Of a stretch of 64,000 bases of DNA, positions 34,603-42,937 are shown in pieces. How positions within the stretch are numbered: position 1 is the stretch's first letter; each line of letters starts with the position of its first letter. Source of the stretch: Hirschia sp964342355 (lineage in GTDB: Bacteria > Pseudomonadota > Alphaproteobacteria > Caulobacterales > Hyphomonadaceae); the NCBI GenBank assembly GCA_964342355.1, contig CAYFFG010000002.1, positions 62,001 through 126,000 of the forward strand, written 5' to 3'. The notes under the pieces are model-generated. The model was not told the DNA's origin and ran no database searches. It saw only the letters and a list, made by a program, of their open reading frames with translations. A program made the position numbers and the translations under genes.

Positions 34603-35726
34603 TTTCTGTTCTCCAAAACCCGTCGTTTTGTGCTGCTCGCCAATGGCGAATTCACACGCACAGCTATTTTATTCCCGATGCGACCAACTTGGCCTTCGGT
34701 AAGAAAGATGTTGCCGCATTTGAGTTGTACCTTGGTGTCAGGCCCCGCATTCATCAAAAGCGTGTCTCCCACCTCAAGGCTCATCATGCGGCCGAGCGGC
34801 TGATGAAATTCATCCATAACCACCCGAACATTGGTCGGCGCTTCCCAGATCTCAGTGGCCAGGTGGCTTTCCCAGATATTGTCGTTACCGAACTTTTCAC
34901 CCATGAAGTTCTGCAACAACATCTTCCGGATTGGTTCCAGCGTCGCATAAGGCAGCATCAGCTCGCAGCGTCCGCCGCGGTCTTCCATGTCCACCCGCAA
35001 ACGTACCAGAATGGCGGCGTTGGCGGGTTGTGCTATTGCGGCGAAACGTGGGTTAGTCTCGATTCGATCAAGGTCAAAGTCGACTTCTGTCAGCGGGTTG
35101 AAGGCTTTCTTGGCGTCAAGCAAAATCACTTCGACAAGTCGCGTGACCAACATACGCTCAATCGTGGTGTAAGGTCGGCCTTCCACACGCATCGCGACCG
35201 TGCCGCGACGACCGCCCAAAAGGACATCCACAATCGAATAAATCAGGTTGGAGTCGACCGTTACAAGGCCAAAGTTTTCCAGCTGACGCGCTTTGAAGAC
35301 AGCAAGGATCGCCGGTAGCGGAATAGAGTTGAGGTAATCGCCGAATCGCATGGATGCGATAGAGTCTAGAGAAACTTCAACGTTGTCGGACGTAAAGTTT
35401 CGCAACGAAGTCGTCATCAAGCGCACAAGGCGGTCAAAGACCACTTCGAGCATTGGAAGACGTTCATATGAAACGTGCGCGGAGTTGATGATCGCGCGAA
35501 TGCCCGATCCTTTACCCTCCTGATCGTCCTCCATAGAAAAACCCAGGAGCGAGTCGATCTCGTCCTGGTTAAGAATACGCTCAGAACCGGTCGCATGTTG
35601 GGCGATCGTCGCTGGGTCATGTTCAGACTCAGCTTCGTTGGCGAGTTCAGCCTCCCAGGCCGCCGCCATATCCTCGTCGAAGTTACCGGTGCCGCCTTCT
35701 GCGGTCCAATCTTCCTCTTCGGCCAT
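34599..35726 (-). CDS. fliM: FliM flagellar C-ring switch protein
   Basis: Rotor switch protein that binds CheY-P and FliG and helps set rotation direction. The 375 residues carry the CheY-binding motif LNQDEIDSLL at 52-61, placed after an unusual acidic extension of about 50 residues. The CheC-like middle domain (ERLPMLEVVFDRLVRLMTTSLRN) and the C-terminal SpoA/FliN-like domain (LEVGDTLLMNAGPDTKVQLK) are clear. It starts 12 bases after fliL and overlaps the DUF6468 gene by four. Confidence 0.96.
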   Translation of the reverse strand: MAEEEDWTAEGGTGNFDEDMAAAWEAELANEAESEHDPATIAQHATGSERILNQDEIDSLLGFSMEDDQEGKGSGIRAIINSAHVSYERLPMLEVVFDRLVRLMTTSLRNFTSDNVEVSLDSIASMRFGDYLNSIPLPAILAVFKARQLENFGLVTVDSNLIYSIVDVLLGGRRGTVAMRVEGRPYTTIERMLVTRLVEVILLDAKKAFNPLTEVDFDLDRIETNPRFAAIAQPANAAILVRLRVDMEDRGGRCELMLPYATLEPIRKMLLQNFMGEKFGNDNIWESHLATEIWEAPTNVRVVMDEFHQPLGRMMSLEVGDTLLMNAGPDTKVQLKCGNIFLTEGQVGRIGNKIAVRVNSPLASSTKRRVLENRK

Positions 35727-35738
35727 ACCAAACGCGTC

Positions 35739-36440
35739 CTATTGCACCAACATTTCTTCGATCAACACCGCATCCACACGCGATGGCGCGATGGCGAGAT
35801 TGATCCGACGCAGCAATTCCAGGCGAAGCCTGTATCCCCCCGCTGTTCCATTTAGGTCATCCACACGCAGCTCGCGCAGAAACATCTGATACTGGTCAGT
35901 GATCCGCGGCAGAACTTTAGGAATGTCGTCAAACATTTTAGGATCTTCCGCTTCCAGCGTGAGTTTAAGTTTCAAAAATAGCTGCCGTTCGCCTTCCTGC
36001 GTCGCCAGGTTCACCAACAGATCAGGCATGATGTAGTAGGATGGATCTCCGGCGCTGCCGAGCTGGACAGTCCCTTTCTCGCGCGTCGGCCCAGCATCTG
36101 GCCCTTCCGCCTGGCCTTCCTCTCCGTGACCGCCGCCATGATCATCTTTCTTGCCATGACCATCGTCTTTTCCGTGGTCATCCTTTTTTCCATGGCTGTC
36201 ATCGCTATGCGAGTCTTCGCCATGTGAGTCATCGGCGTGTGCGACTTCGACAGACTTTTCCTTGCCGCCGCCGCCAAGCATCATGCCAACGGCAACGCCG
36301 CCAAACAGAATCAACACAGCCGGTACGACATAGAACAAGACCATTGTCTTGCCTGCCATTTTCTTCTTAGCAGGCGTAGCTTCGTCTTCGCCCGCCTCAG
36401 CGTCTTCAACGTCGTTTATGTTCTCGTCTTCATCAGACAT
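35739..36440 (-). CDS. fliL: FliL stator-associated protein with His/Asp-rich linker
   Basis: Membrane protein around the flagellar stator that improves motor torque. The 233 residues have an acidic N-terminus, one membrane helix (about 33-56) and the C-terminal FliL domain (YYIMPDLLVNLATQEGERQL; ELRRINLAIAPSRVDAVLIE). Between them (68-107) lies an unusual linker of DDSHGxD/KKDDHG units with eight His and many Asp, Lys and Gly. The linker should sit in the periplasm and could bind metal ions. It is the first gene of the leftward fliL-fliM operon, divergent from flgF across 264 bases. Confidence 0.93.
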   Translation of the reverse strand: MSDEDENINDVEDAEAGEDEATPAKKKMAGKTMVLFYVVPAVLILFGGVAVGMMLGGGGKEKSVEVAHADDSHGEDSHSDDSHGKKDDHGKDDGHGKKDDHGGGHGEEGQAEGPDAGPTREKGTVQLGSAGDPSYYIMPDLLVNLATQEGERQLFLKLKLTLEAEDPKMFDDIPKVLPRITDQYQMFLRELRVDDLNGTAGGYRLRLELLRRINLAIAPSRVDAVLIEEMLVQ

Positions 36441-36704
36441 AACTTCACCTGCGTAAAATATCTCTACTCGGCAAAATCGTCCGACTTCGTTAATGATTAG
36501 TGGAGATGGGCAGAAACTGCCGACTAAAGGGCGGAAAAAATGTTCATGTCAGCAACACGGCGTTAACCCTAGCGCGCCATGTTGTGAGTTGGACACGGGA
36601 ATGTTTCGCGAAAAAATGCGCGGAACGAACGCACTTTTTAAGTGTGACTTTGCTATCAGACGATCAAATTGTGCTGATGGGCGTCTAGGGTTGAATAACG
36701 CCGC
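36441..36704. promoter_or_regulatory. divergent promoter region fliL / flgF
   Basis: This region separates the leftward fliL-fliM operon from rightward flgF-flgG-flgA-flgH. I looked for CtrA boxes and sigma-54 (-24/-12) elements and found only weak half-sites (TTAATGAT near 36491, TTAACC near 36563) and a palindrome TTTCGCGAAA at 36604-36613. Small ORFs inside it lack ribosome-binding sites and recognisable content. It must hold both promoters. Confidence 0.5.
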
Positions 36705-37478
36705 ATGGACAATTCATTGATGATCGGCTTGTCCACGCAGAAAATGCTGCGGCAGCGTTTGGACATTACCGCCAACAATCTCGCAAACATGACCACTACA
36801 GGCTTCAAAGTGGAGCACGTGGTTCAGCGCGAGTTGTCGGAACGCCCGGCACACGCCGCTGAAAATCCGGAAAATATTGTCTTTGCTGAAAGCTGGCGCT
36901 TGCAGCGGGACATGTCGACCGGCCCTATCGAACGAACCGGCAACCCGCTTGATTTTGCTATCGAGGGGGAAGGTTTCTTCGTCCTTGAGGCGCCTTCGGG
37001 CGAAAGAGTCTTCACGCGCGACGGCGGTTTCAGCATCGACGCAGATGGATTTCTTGTCTCTCGCAACGGATACACCGTAATGGGTGCTGGCGGCCGACAG
37101 GGCGTCGCTATTCTGGGTGAAGGCGAAGCGCCAATTCAGCTGGATCCGGACGGTGGTCCCGTTCAGGTCGCAGGAGATGGCGCAATTGTTCAGCGCGGGC
37201 AAGTGGTAGGTCAAATTGCGACCGTCCGGTTTGAGACGCCTGAAGCATTGGAAAAACGGGGATCAAACGTCTGGACTGCAACGGATGAGGAACCCGAAAT
37301 CATCGAGGAGCCACGCATTGTGCAAGGCGCCCTTGAAGGTTCCAACGTCTCACCCGTGAAAGAACTGACGTACATGATCGAAACGGCGCGCGCTTATGAA
37401 GGCGTGGCGCGAATGATCAAGAATGCAGATGACATGCGAAGCTCGGCGATCAACAAGCTCGCCCAGGTTCGCGGCTAG
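36705..37478 (+). CDS. flgF: FlgF proximal rod protein
   Basis: Proximal rod subunit of the flagellar basal body, exported through the flagellar type III system without a cleaved signal. The 257 residues have the N-terminal rod/hook helix (LRQRLDITANNLANMTTTGFK region), the central beta fold (GFFVLEAPSGERVFTRDGGF) and the C-terminal helix (ELTYMIETARAYEGVARMIK). An AGGG sequence lies upstream of the ATG. It is the first gene of flgF-flgG-flgA-flgH. Confidence 0.95.
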   Translation: MDNSLMIGLSTQKMLRQRLDITANNLANMTTTGFKVEHVVQRELSERPAHAAENPENIVFAESWRLQRDMSTGPIERTGNPLDFAIEGEGFFVLEAPSGERVFTRDGGFSIDADGFLVSRNGYTVMGAGGRQGVAILGEGEAPIQLDPDGGPVQVAGDGAIVQRGQVVGQIATVRFETPEALEKRGSNVWTATDEEPEIIEEPRIVQGALEGSNVSPVKELTYMIETARAYEGVARMIKNADDMRSSAINKLAQVRG

Positions 37479-37499
37479 TAGGTATGGAGGGATAATAAC

Positions 37500-38285
37500 A
37501 TGCGCGCACTTAGCACCGCTGCGACAGGCATGCAGGCCCAGCAACTTAATGTGGAAGTGATCGCGAACAACATCGCGAACATGAACACAACAGGATACAA
37601 GCGCCAACGCGCCGAGTTTCAGGACCTTCTTTATCAGAATGTCGAACGCATGGGAGTTTCCTCCTCTGACGCTGACACAATCGTGCCGACAGGTGTCCAG
37701 GTCGGTACGGGTGTGAAAGCCGGGTCCGTTTACCGCATCGCCGAACAGGGTGGCATTCAGCAGACAGGCAACTCCTATGACCTCGCGCTTCAAGGCCAGG
37801 GTTATTTTGTTGTGCAACTGCCCGACGGCCGCGACGCATATACCCGCGCAGGTAATTTCTCGGTCAATGGCGAAGGCGAGATCGTGACGGAAGACGGTTA
37901 CACAGTCTCTCCCGGCATCAACGTTCCAGATGACACGCTAACTGTTTCAATCAACGCTCAAGGGGTTGTTCAGGCGACAACCGCCGGCGCAGCTGAACCT
38001 GTTGATCTTGGCGCACTCGATCTTGCGCGCTTCATCAACCCTGCGGGCCTTGACGCCATTGGGGACAACTTGCTGCTGGAAACACCCGCATCAGGCGCAG
38101 CGAATGTGGGACAAGCCGGACAGCTTGGTTTCGGCACATTGCTGCAAGGTTTCCTTGAAACATCCAACGTCAATGCTGTTACAGAGATTTCATCGCTGAT
38201 CAACGCGCAGCGTGCTTACGAGATGAATTCCAAAGTGATCACAACCACAGACGAGATGCTGCAAACAACGTCTAACCTGAGGTAA
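37500..38285 (+). CDS. flgG: FlgG distal rod protein
   Basis: Distal rod subunit of the flagellum. The 261 residues start MRALSTAATGMQAQQLNVEV, contain the rod signature NNIANMNTTGYKRQRAEFQD and the distal-rod segment of FlgG, and end in the conserved helix INAQRAYEMNSKVITTTDEM. Length matches the family. A GGAGGG precedes the ATG. It follows flgF by 21 bases. Confidence 0.97.
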   Translation: MRALSTAATGMQAQQLNVEVIANNIANMNTTGYKRQRAEFQDLLYQNVERMGVSSSDADTIVPTGVQVGTGVKAGSVYRIAEQGGIQQTGNSYDLALQGQGYFVVQLPDGRDAYTRAGNFSVNGEGEIVTEDGYTVSPGINVPDDTLTVSINAQGVVQATTAGAAEPVDLGALDLARFINPAGLDAIGDNLLLETPASGAANVGQAGQLGFGTLLQGFLETSNVNAVTEISSLINAQRAYEMNSKVITTTDEMLQTTSNLR

Positions 38286-38290
38286 TCTGA

Positions 38291-39010
38291 ATGATCCGGG
38301 ACGCGCTTATACTTCTAACATTTGTCGCAGCTGCTTTTGCTTCGATTGCGCCTGCGCGCGCCAATACAGCTGGCGAAGTTGTCGAAGTGACTGGCGCATG
38401 GATCACGCTTGGCGACGTCGCCGACGCATCTGGCCCTTTGGCGAATGTGCGCGTTGCGCCTTCTCCGGACATCGGACAATCATTGGCGCTCGACCCTCAG
38501 TTTGTTGGCGCGATCGCGCGCAAGAATGGGGTCTATTTCCCAAGCGATGTGTCCGGTCCAATCCGCATTTCACGCATCGATCCAAACGCAGCAAAGCCCG
38601 TTTTCAATGACGCAGCGCCAAGCGAAAACATGCATCTGGTATTTACCCGGGACATGCAACGCGACGACATCGTCACCGAGAACGACTTAGCCTGGCGAAG
38701 TGATGGCGACCGCAACCCCTATATCGGCGCACCGGAGATGAAGTCCGAAGTGATCGGGAAAACTTTGCGTCGGTCCATTAGAGCCGACCGGCAATTTCGT
38801 GTCTCAGATGTGGAACTTCCAGCCGCCGTCAAAAAAGGCGAACCCGTTACGCTCGTCTACGCCAAGAACGGGCTGAAACTCACCGTCGATGGCAAGGCGT
38901 TAGAAGACGCAGCAATTGGCGCGTCAGTTCGCGTCCTAAACAATTATTCAAAACGTGCAGTGGATGCAGTCGTCGCCGATATTGGCGTCGCGCATGTGCA
39001 TGACCGCTAA
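38291..39010 (+). CDS. flgA: FlgA P-ring assembly chaperone
   Basis: Periplasmic chaperone for P-ring (FlgI) assembly. The 239 residues start with a signal peptide (IRDALILLTFVAAAFASIAP, cut after ARA) and have the SAF-domain C-terminal half: FTRDMQRDDIVTENDLAW, then IGKTLRRSIRADRQFRVSDV, and VTLVYAKNGLKLTVDGKAL. Start is five bases after flgG. All features are typical. Confidence 0.93.
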   Translation: MIRDALILLTFVAAAFASIAPARANTAGEVVEVTGAWITLGDVADASGPLANVRVAPSPDIGQSLALDPQFVGAIARKNGVYFPSDVSGPIRISRIDPNAAKPVFNDAAPSENMHLVFTRDMQRDDIVTENDLAWRSDGDRNPYIGAPEMKSEVIGKTLRRSIRADRQFRVSDVELPAAVKKGEPVTLVYAKNGLKLTVDGKALEDAAIGASVRVLNNYSKRAVDAVVADIGVAHVHDR

Positions 39011-39031
39011 GCAAAACCAGAGGATTTTCCG

Positions 39032-39784
39032 ATGAAAAACGCGCGCATGCTGAAAAATTCCGCCGCTCTCGCCGCAACCGCCATGCTCGGCGCATGTGCG
39101 ACAGCTGCTGGTATTCGGGACAATGTCGCCTCTCCGGAACTGACACCGATTGAAAACCCAACAGAATTAACTGGCCACCGCCCAGTTTCATTGCCGCAAC
39201 CAGCTCCGCCTGCGCAAAACTACACTCAGAATTCTTTGTGGCGTTCAGGCGCGCGCGCATTTTTTGATGATGCCCGTGCAGGAGATGTCGGTGACATTCT
39301 AACAGTCAATATCGCGATCGCTGACCAAGCACAGGTAAACAACACCACATCACGATCCCGGACCGGGTCAACAGCCGCTGAAGTCAATGCGCTGTTGGGG
39401 ATTGATCAATTACTCGACCAGAATCTGCCAGGTGCGTTGGGCGTATCGCCAGGCATAGACCTAAATTCGTCTTCGACCTCGAATGGGACGGGCACGGTAA
39501 ACCGTGCTGAAATAATTGATCTAACTGTTGCTGCTATCATCATTGACAAACTTGCCAATGGAAACCTGGTCATCGCAGGCTCTCAGGAAGTGAAGGTCAA
39601 CCACGAAATCCGTGAATTACTGGTGACAGGCGTTATTCGGCCACAAGACATTTCCGCGCAAAACACCATTAATCACACACAGATTGCTCAGGCGCGTATT
39701 TCCTATGGCGGCCGCGGCGATCTTTCCAACCTTCAGCGCGCTGGTGTCGCGCAACGCACTGTTGATGCGGTTAATCCATTTTAG
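39032..39784 (+). CDS. flgH: FlgH L-ring lipoprotein
   Basis: Outer-membrane L-ring protein of the basal body. The 250 residues carry a lipoprotein signal with lipobox LGAC (Cys22), the family segments SLWRSGARAFFDDARAGDVG, DILTVNIAIADQA, and the C-terminal GNLVIAGSQEVKVNHEIREL, TGVIRPQDISAQNTI. It is the last gene of the operon and is followed by a strong terminator. Confidence 0.96.
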   Translation: MKNARMLKNSAALAATAMLGACATAAGIRDNVASPELTPIENPTELTGHRPVSLPQPAPPAQNYTQNSLWRSGARAFFDDARAGDVGDILTVNIAIADQAQVNNTTSRSRTGSTAAEVNALLGIDQLLDQNLPGALGVSPGIDLNSSSTSNGTGTVNRAEIIDLTVAAIIIDKLANGNLVIAGSQEVKVNHEIRELLVTGVIRPQDISAQNTINHTQIAQARISYGGRGDLSNLQRAGVAQRTVDAVNPF

Positions 39785-39792
39785 GTCATAAA

Positions 39793-39830
39793 AATAAAGC
39801 GGCGCGCCATCTCTGGCCGCCGCTTTTTTT
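39793..39830 (+). terminator. intrinsic terminator after flgH
   Basis: AAAGCGGCG and CGCCGCTTT form a 9-bp stem, with the inner bases able to extend it, followed by a run of seven T. It begins nine bases after the flgH stop and faces the convergent dksA gene. Confidence 0.88.
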
Positions 39831-39847
39831 ATAAATCGTGTATCCGG

Positions 39848-40261
39848 TTAGTCGTCTCGGACTGTGCGTTCTTTTCGCTCATGACGCTCCTGGGCTTCCA
39901 GACAGAGGGTCGCTGTTGGGCGCGCCTCAAGCCTGCGAACACCGATTGGTTCGCCCGTTTCTTCACAAAAGCCATAGTCGCCGGATTCAATGCGACGTAA
40001 GGCGGAATCGATCTTGGAGATCAACTTGCGTTGACGGTCGCGAGTGCGAAGCTCCAACGCTCTGTCTGCTTCAGACGATGCACGATCCACAAGGTCGGGG
40101 ATCGGCGCAGAGTCTTCCTGCATGTTTTCGATAGTTTCTCTGCTACCGCTGAGAATGTCGGATTTCCATTTTTCGAGCTTGGCTTTGAAGTACGCAAGCT
40201 GTTGCTCGTTCATGTACTCTTCGTCGTTCGATGGCAGATAGTCGTCTAGATCTACGCTCAT
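39848..40261 (-). CDS. dksA: DksA/TraR-family transcription factor
   Basis: RNA polymerase secondary-channel regulator that works with ppGpp. From the ATG at 40261 (MSVDLDDYLPSNDEEYMNEQ), which follows AGGAGCG, it has 137 residues; the frame is open 32 codons further but without support. The coiled coil and RIESGDYGFCEETGEPIG are typical. Only two Cys (99 and 120) remain where E. coli DksA has four, a form common in Alphaproteobacteria, so zinc binding may be absent. It lies next to fliX on the same strand. Confidence 0.92.
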   Translation of the reverse strand: MSVDLDDYLPSNDEEYMNEQQLAYFKAKLEKWKSDILSGSRETIENMQEDSAPIPDLVDRASSEADRALELRTRDRQRKLISKIDSALRRIESGDYGFCEETGEPIGVRRLEARPTATLCLEAQERHERKERTVRDD

Positions 40262-40407
40262 TCTACGCTCCTGACCGCAACGCCTCCCCGCGTTGCAATA
40301 TGCACCGGTTAAGGTGCGAGACACGGCCCCTATAGCGAAAGCCGCCCACTGCAGCAATAGGCAAATCTCATGCCGGATTCGTGGAAAAAATCAGCAATCC
40401 AGCCGAC

Positions 40408-40857
40408 TTATCCACCGCTTTTACGGCTTTGGCGTTCCAATTTGGCGATTTCCACAGCGGTGCGAACCTCAATATGCCCCAATGCTTCATCAAGACCTTC
40501 TTCGCCTGTGTCCTCGCGATTTTCCTTCAGAGCGCGTTTTAAAAGGCCCAGATGACCTTCCGTCACCTGCCCGTCCAGTACCGAAATCTGTAATCTATCG
40601 AGCGCATCCAGCATACGCCGACCTTTTCTTAACGCTCGCTCACGTCGCGTACCGACTGCATCCGCACCTTGCAGCGCCATAACAGCATCAACGGCTCCTA
40701 CGCCTGAGGCGCTGCCAACTGATGTCACTGACGCACGTGGCGCATCTGCGGTGTTAGATGTGTTGGCTGAAACTTTCTGGAAGCCTGCGCCATCTGACTT
40801 AGCCGCTTTACCAGCGCCAGATGTCGGGCGCGAAGGACCTGATCGAGATACGCGCAT
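40408..40857 (-). CDS. fliX: FliX flagellar assembly regulator
   Basis: Trans-acting regulator that couples early basal-body assembly to FlbD/sigma-54-dependent late flagellar genes in Caulobacter. From the ATG at 40857 (MRVSRSGPSRPTSGAGKAAK), preceded by GGAGG, it has 149 residues; the first 50 are Ser/Ala-rich and disordered, the rest is helical: ALRKGRRMLDALDRLQISVL, GLLKRALKENRED, VRTAVEIAKLERQ. The divergent position opposite flgI is the same as in Caulobacter. The longer frame to 40986 lacks a start signal. Confidence 0.9.
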   Translation of the reverse strand: MRVSRSGPSRPTSGAGKAAKSDGAGFQKVSANTSNTADAPRASVTSVGSASGVGAVDAVMALQGADAVGTRRERALRKGRRMLDALDRLQISVLDGQVTEGHLGLLKRALKENREDTGEEGLDEALGHIEVRTAVEIAKLERQSRKSGG

Positions 40858-40888
40858 ATAGCCTCCAAAGCATGAAGGGTTAGAGTGC

Positions 40889-40914
40889 TTAACATAGGTT
40901 AATTGCTCGCTAAC
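40889..40914. promoter_or_regulatory. candidate CtrA box between fliX and flgI
   Basis: TTAA at 40899-40902 and CTAAC at 40910-40914 are seven bases apart, which matches TTAA-N7-TTAAC with one mismatch. Another TTAAC half-site lies at 40889-40893. It lies 32-57 bases before fliX and about 125-150 bases before flgI. Both operons are early (class II) flagellar genes controlled by CtrA in Caulobacter, and cckA is in this window, so CtrA control is likely. Pattern match only. Confidence 0.5.
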
Positions 40915-41037
40915 GCTGTTATCAAAAAAACTTAGAATTTTAAGTGTTTGTTTTGTCTTAGCGCGCAAAGTGAACATCAAAGACAATTAGGTTTCCGCCC
41001 AAATTGCGGAAGGTGGTAGACTTCTAGGGATGTCATA

Positions 41038-42147
41038 ATGCGCCGAATAATCAGCGCCCTGCTAGCATTTGCAGCGATCTACATTCTGACAGGCGCGCCT
41101 GCTCAGGCTGGTGCGCGTTTAAAAGACATCGTTGATATTGAAGGCGTGCGCGACAACCAATTGCTGGGTTATGGGATCGTCGTTGGCCTTAACGGATCAG
41201 GAGACAGTCTGCGGAATTCGCCTTTCACGCGGCAAAGCCTTGAAGGCATGCTCGAGCGCTTAGGCGTCAACACACGCGATGAAACATTAAACACCGCAAA
41301 CGTCGCCGCCGTCATGGTCACAGCAAATCTCCCCCCGTTCGCTACGCCTGGATCACGTATCGATGTGACTGTGTCTGCGCTTGGTGACGCAGATAGCCTC
41401 GAAGGCGGCACTTTATTGGCCACGCCTTTAATGGGAGCTGATGGTCAGGTTTATGCGGTTAGCCAGGGCTCTGTCGCGATTGGCGGATTTACTGCTGGCG
41501 GAGATTCAGGTTCTTCCCTGACACGCAACATTCCAACAAATGGACGCATCCCGAACGGCGCTTTGGTTGAAAATGAGCTTCCGTTTTCGCTCAACGACCT
41601 TCCGACCGTTCGGCTTGCGCTGCGAAATCCAGATTTCACGACTGCGCGCCGCATTGCAGGTGTGATAAACAAGTACATCGGAACGGACATTGCGCGCGCC
41701 AATGACCCGGCCACAGTCTCGCTAACACCTCCGCCGGAATATGGCGACATGGCCATGCTAATAGCCGACATTGAACGTCTGGAGGTTGATCCGGATCAGC
41801 CAGCTAAAATCATCATCAACGAAACCACTGGTGTTATCGTGATTGGCGATAGCGTCCGTATTTCTACCGTTGCAATCGCTCAGGGCAATCTGACGATCTC
41901 CGTCCAAGAGCAGCCAGCTGTGTCGCAACCCGGACCATTGGCGGAAGGCGAAACCGTCGTCGTACCGCAAACTACAATCGGCGTTGGCGAAGACATTGCG
42001 GACTTAACGGTATTGGATGGTGGTGTGCCGTTGAAAGACCTGGTCAACGGCCTGAACGCGCTAGGCGTCACACCACGCGACATGATTTCCATCCTGCAGG
42101 CGCTTAAGGCCGCCGGCGCGCTACAGGCAGATATTGAGGTAATGTAA
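41038..42147 (+). CDS. flgI: FlgI P-ring protein
   Basis: Periplasmic P-ring subunit of the basal body. The 369 residues start with a signal peptide (RRIISALLAFAAIYILTGAP, cut after AQA) and then RLKDIVDIEGVRDNQLLGYG, IVVGLNGSGDS, FATPGSRIDVTVSALGDADS, and end in PRDMISILQALKAAGALQAD, all standard for FlgI. It heads flgI-flgJ/cheL-flbY; the next gene begins five bases downstream. Confidence 0.97.
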   Translation: MRRIISALLAFAAIYILTGAPAQAGARLKDIVDIEGVRDNQLLGYGIVVGLNGSGDSLRNSPFTRQSLEGMLERLGVNTRDETLNTANVAAVMVTANLPPFATPGSRIDVTVSALGDADSLEGGTLLATPLMGADGQVYAVSQGSVAIGGFTAGGDSGSSLTRNIPTNGRIPNGALVENELPFSLNDLPTVRLALRNPDFTTARRIAGVINKYIGTDIARANDPATVSLTPPPEYGDMAMLIADIERLEVDPDQPAKIIINETTGVIVIGDSVRISTVAIAQGNLTISVQEQPAVSQPGPLAEGETVVVPQTTIGVGEDIADLTVLDGGVPLKDLVNGLNALGVTPRDMISILQALKAAGALQADIEVM

Positions 42148-42152
42148 GCGAC

Positions 42153-42488
42153 ATGGCTGACGCACTCTCTTCTCCCCTCGACCTGGGCCTAATTCGCTCA
42201 TTCGGAAGCAATTCTGAATTTCGCTTTTCAGAAGCCGAAACCCGAGAACAGGCTGAAGCCAAAGCTCAGGAATTTGAATCACTCTTTCTAGCGGAGCTAT
42301 TAGGTCCGGTATTTGATCAACTCGAAACTGACGGCCCCTTTGGTGGAGGTTCAGCCGAAGAGGCTTTCCGTCCCCTCCTTCTTGAACAGTATACAAAATC
42401 CATTTCAGAAGCCGGTGGTATTGGTATCGCCGACGCTGTCTTAACCGAGCTCCTGCGTTTGCAAGGACTAGAGGAGACACCAAAATAA
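42153..42488 (+). CDS. flgJ: rod-binding protein (FlgJ N-domain/CheL)
   Basis: 111 residues corresponding to the rod-binding half of FlgJ, without the peptidoglycan hydrolase domain found in enterobacteria. Conserved text: AQEFESLFLAELLGPVFDQL, FGGGSAEEAFRPLLLEQY, then GGIGIADAVLTELLR. Single-domain forms like this are called CheL in Caulobacter, where the order flgI-cheL-flbY is the same. It overlaps the flbY start by one base. Confidence 0.9.
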   Translation: MADALSSPLDLGLIRSFGSNSEFRFSEAETREQAEAKAQEFESLFLAELLGPVFDQLETDGPFGGGSAEEAFRPLLLEQYTKSISEAGGIGIADAVLTELLRLQGLEETPK

Positions 42489-42937
42489 TGGCTATTGCTG
42501 CAAAAGACGGCGCTGACCGCGCTGACCAATTGATCGCAATCACACAACGCCTCCAGTCTTTGATTTTGGAAGAAACCAACGCGCTCAAACAGGGTAAGCT
42601 CGACGCTTCAACGCGCGATTGGCAGGAAAAAGAAAAACTTGCACATGCTTATCGCTTGGAAATTCAGGCGATCCGCTCCAATCCAGCCATGTTGGATGGC
42701 GCCAGCCCGCAACAAAAATCTGAACTGCGCGATGAAGTGGAGCGTTTCCGCGCCCTTACCGAAGCGCACGCACATGCGCTAGAAGCAGGAAAAGAGGTCA
42801 CAGAAGGCCTTTTCCGCGCGATATCAGAAGAAATCGCGGAAACCCGCGCCGCGCCCAAAGGCTATGGGTCTGCAGGCGGCGTTACCAAGCCCAAAGATGA
42901 GTCCAGCAAAGGCATCGCCGCCAATTTCAAGGCTTAA
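42488..42937 (+). CDS. flbY: FlbY-like flagellar protein (FlgN-like helical)
   Basis: 149 residues, almost all helical: QLIAITQRLQSLILEETNAL then RDWQEKEKLAHAYRLEIQAI, a pattern resembling FlgN export chaperones. Position after flgI and cheL matches flbY of Caulobacter, a gene whose loss affects flagellar protein turnover or export. Name assigned mainly by synteny and helical pattern. It starts at the last base of the flgJ/cheL stop and ends four bases into the convergent AbgT gene. Confidence 0.78.
   Translation: MAIAAKDGADRADQLIAITQRLQSLILEETNALKQGKLDASTRDWQEKEKLAHAYRLEIQAIRSNPAMLDGASPQQKSELRDEVERFRALTEAHAHALEAGKEVTEGLFRAISEEIAETRAAPKGYGSAGGVTKPKDESSKGIAANFKA

Noticed and set aside
34581..35318. 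245-codon plus-strand ORF
   Set aside because: Antisense to fliM, whose reading is certain.
36441..36704. CtrA box or sigma-54 promoter between fliL and flgF
   Set aside because: Only half-sites and poor -24/-12 matches were found, below what I would support.
39848..40261. DksA as damaged because two of four zinc-finger Cys are missing
   Set aside because: Two-Cys forms are common in Alphaproteobacteria, so this is likely normal.
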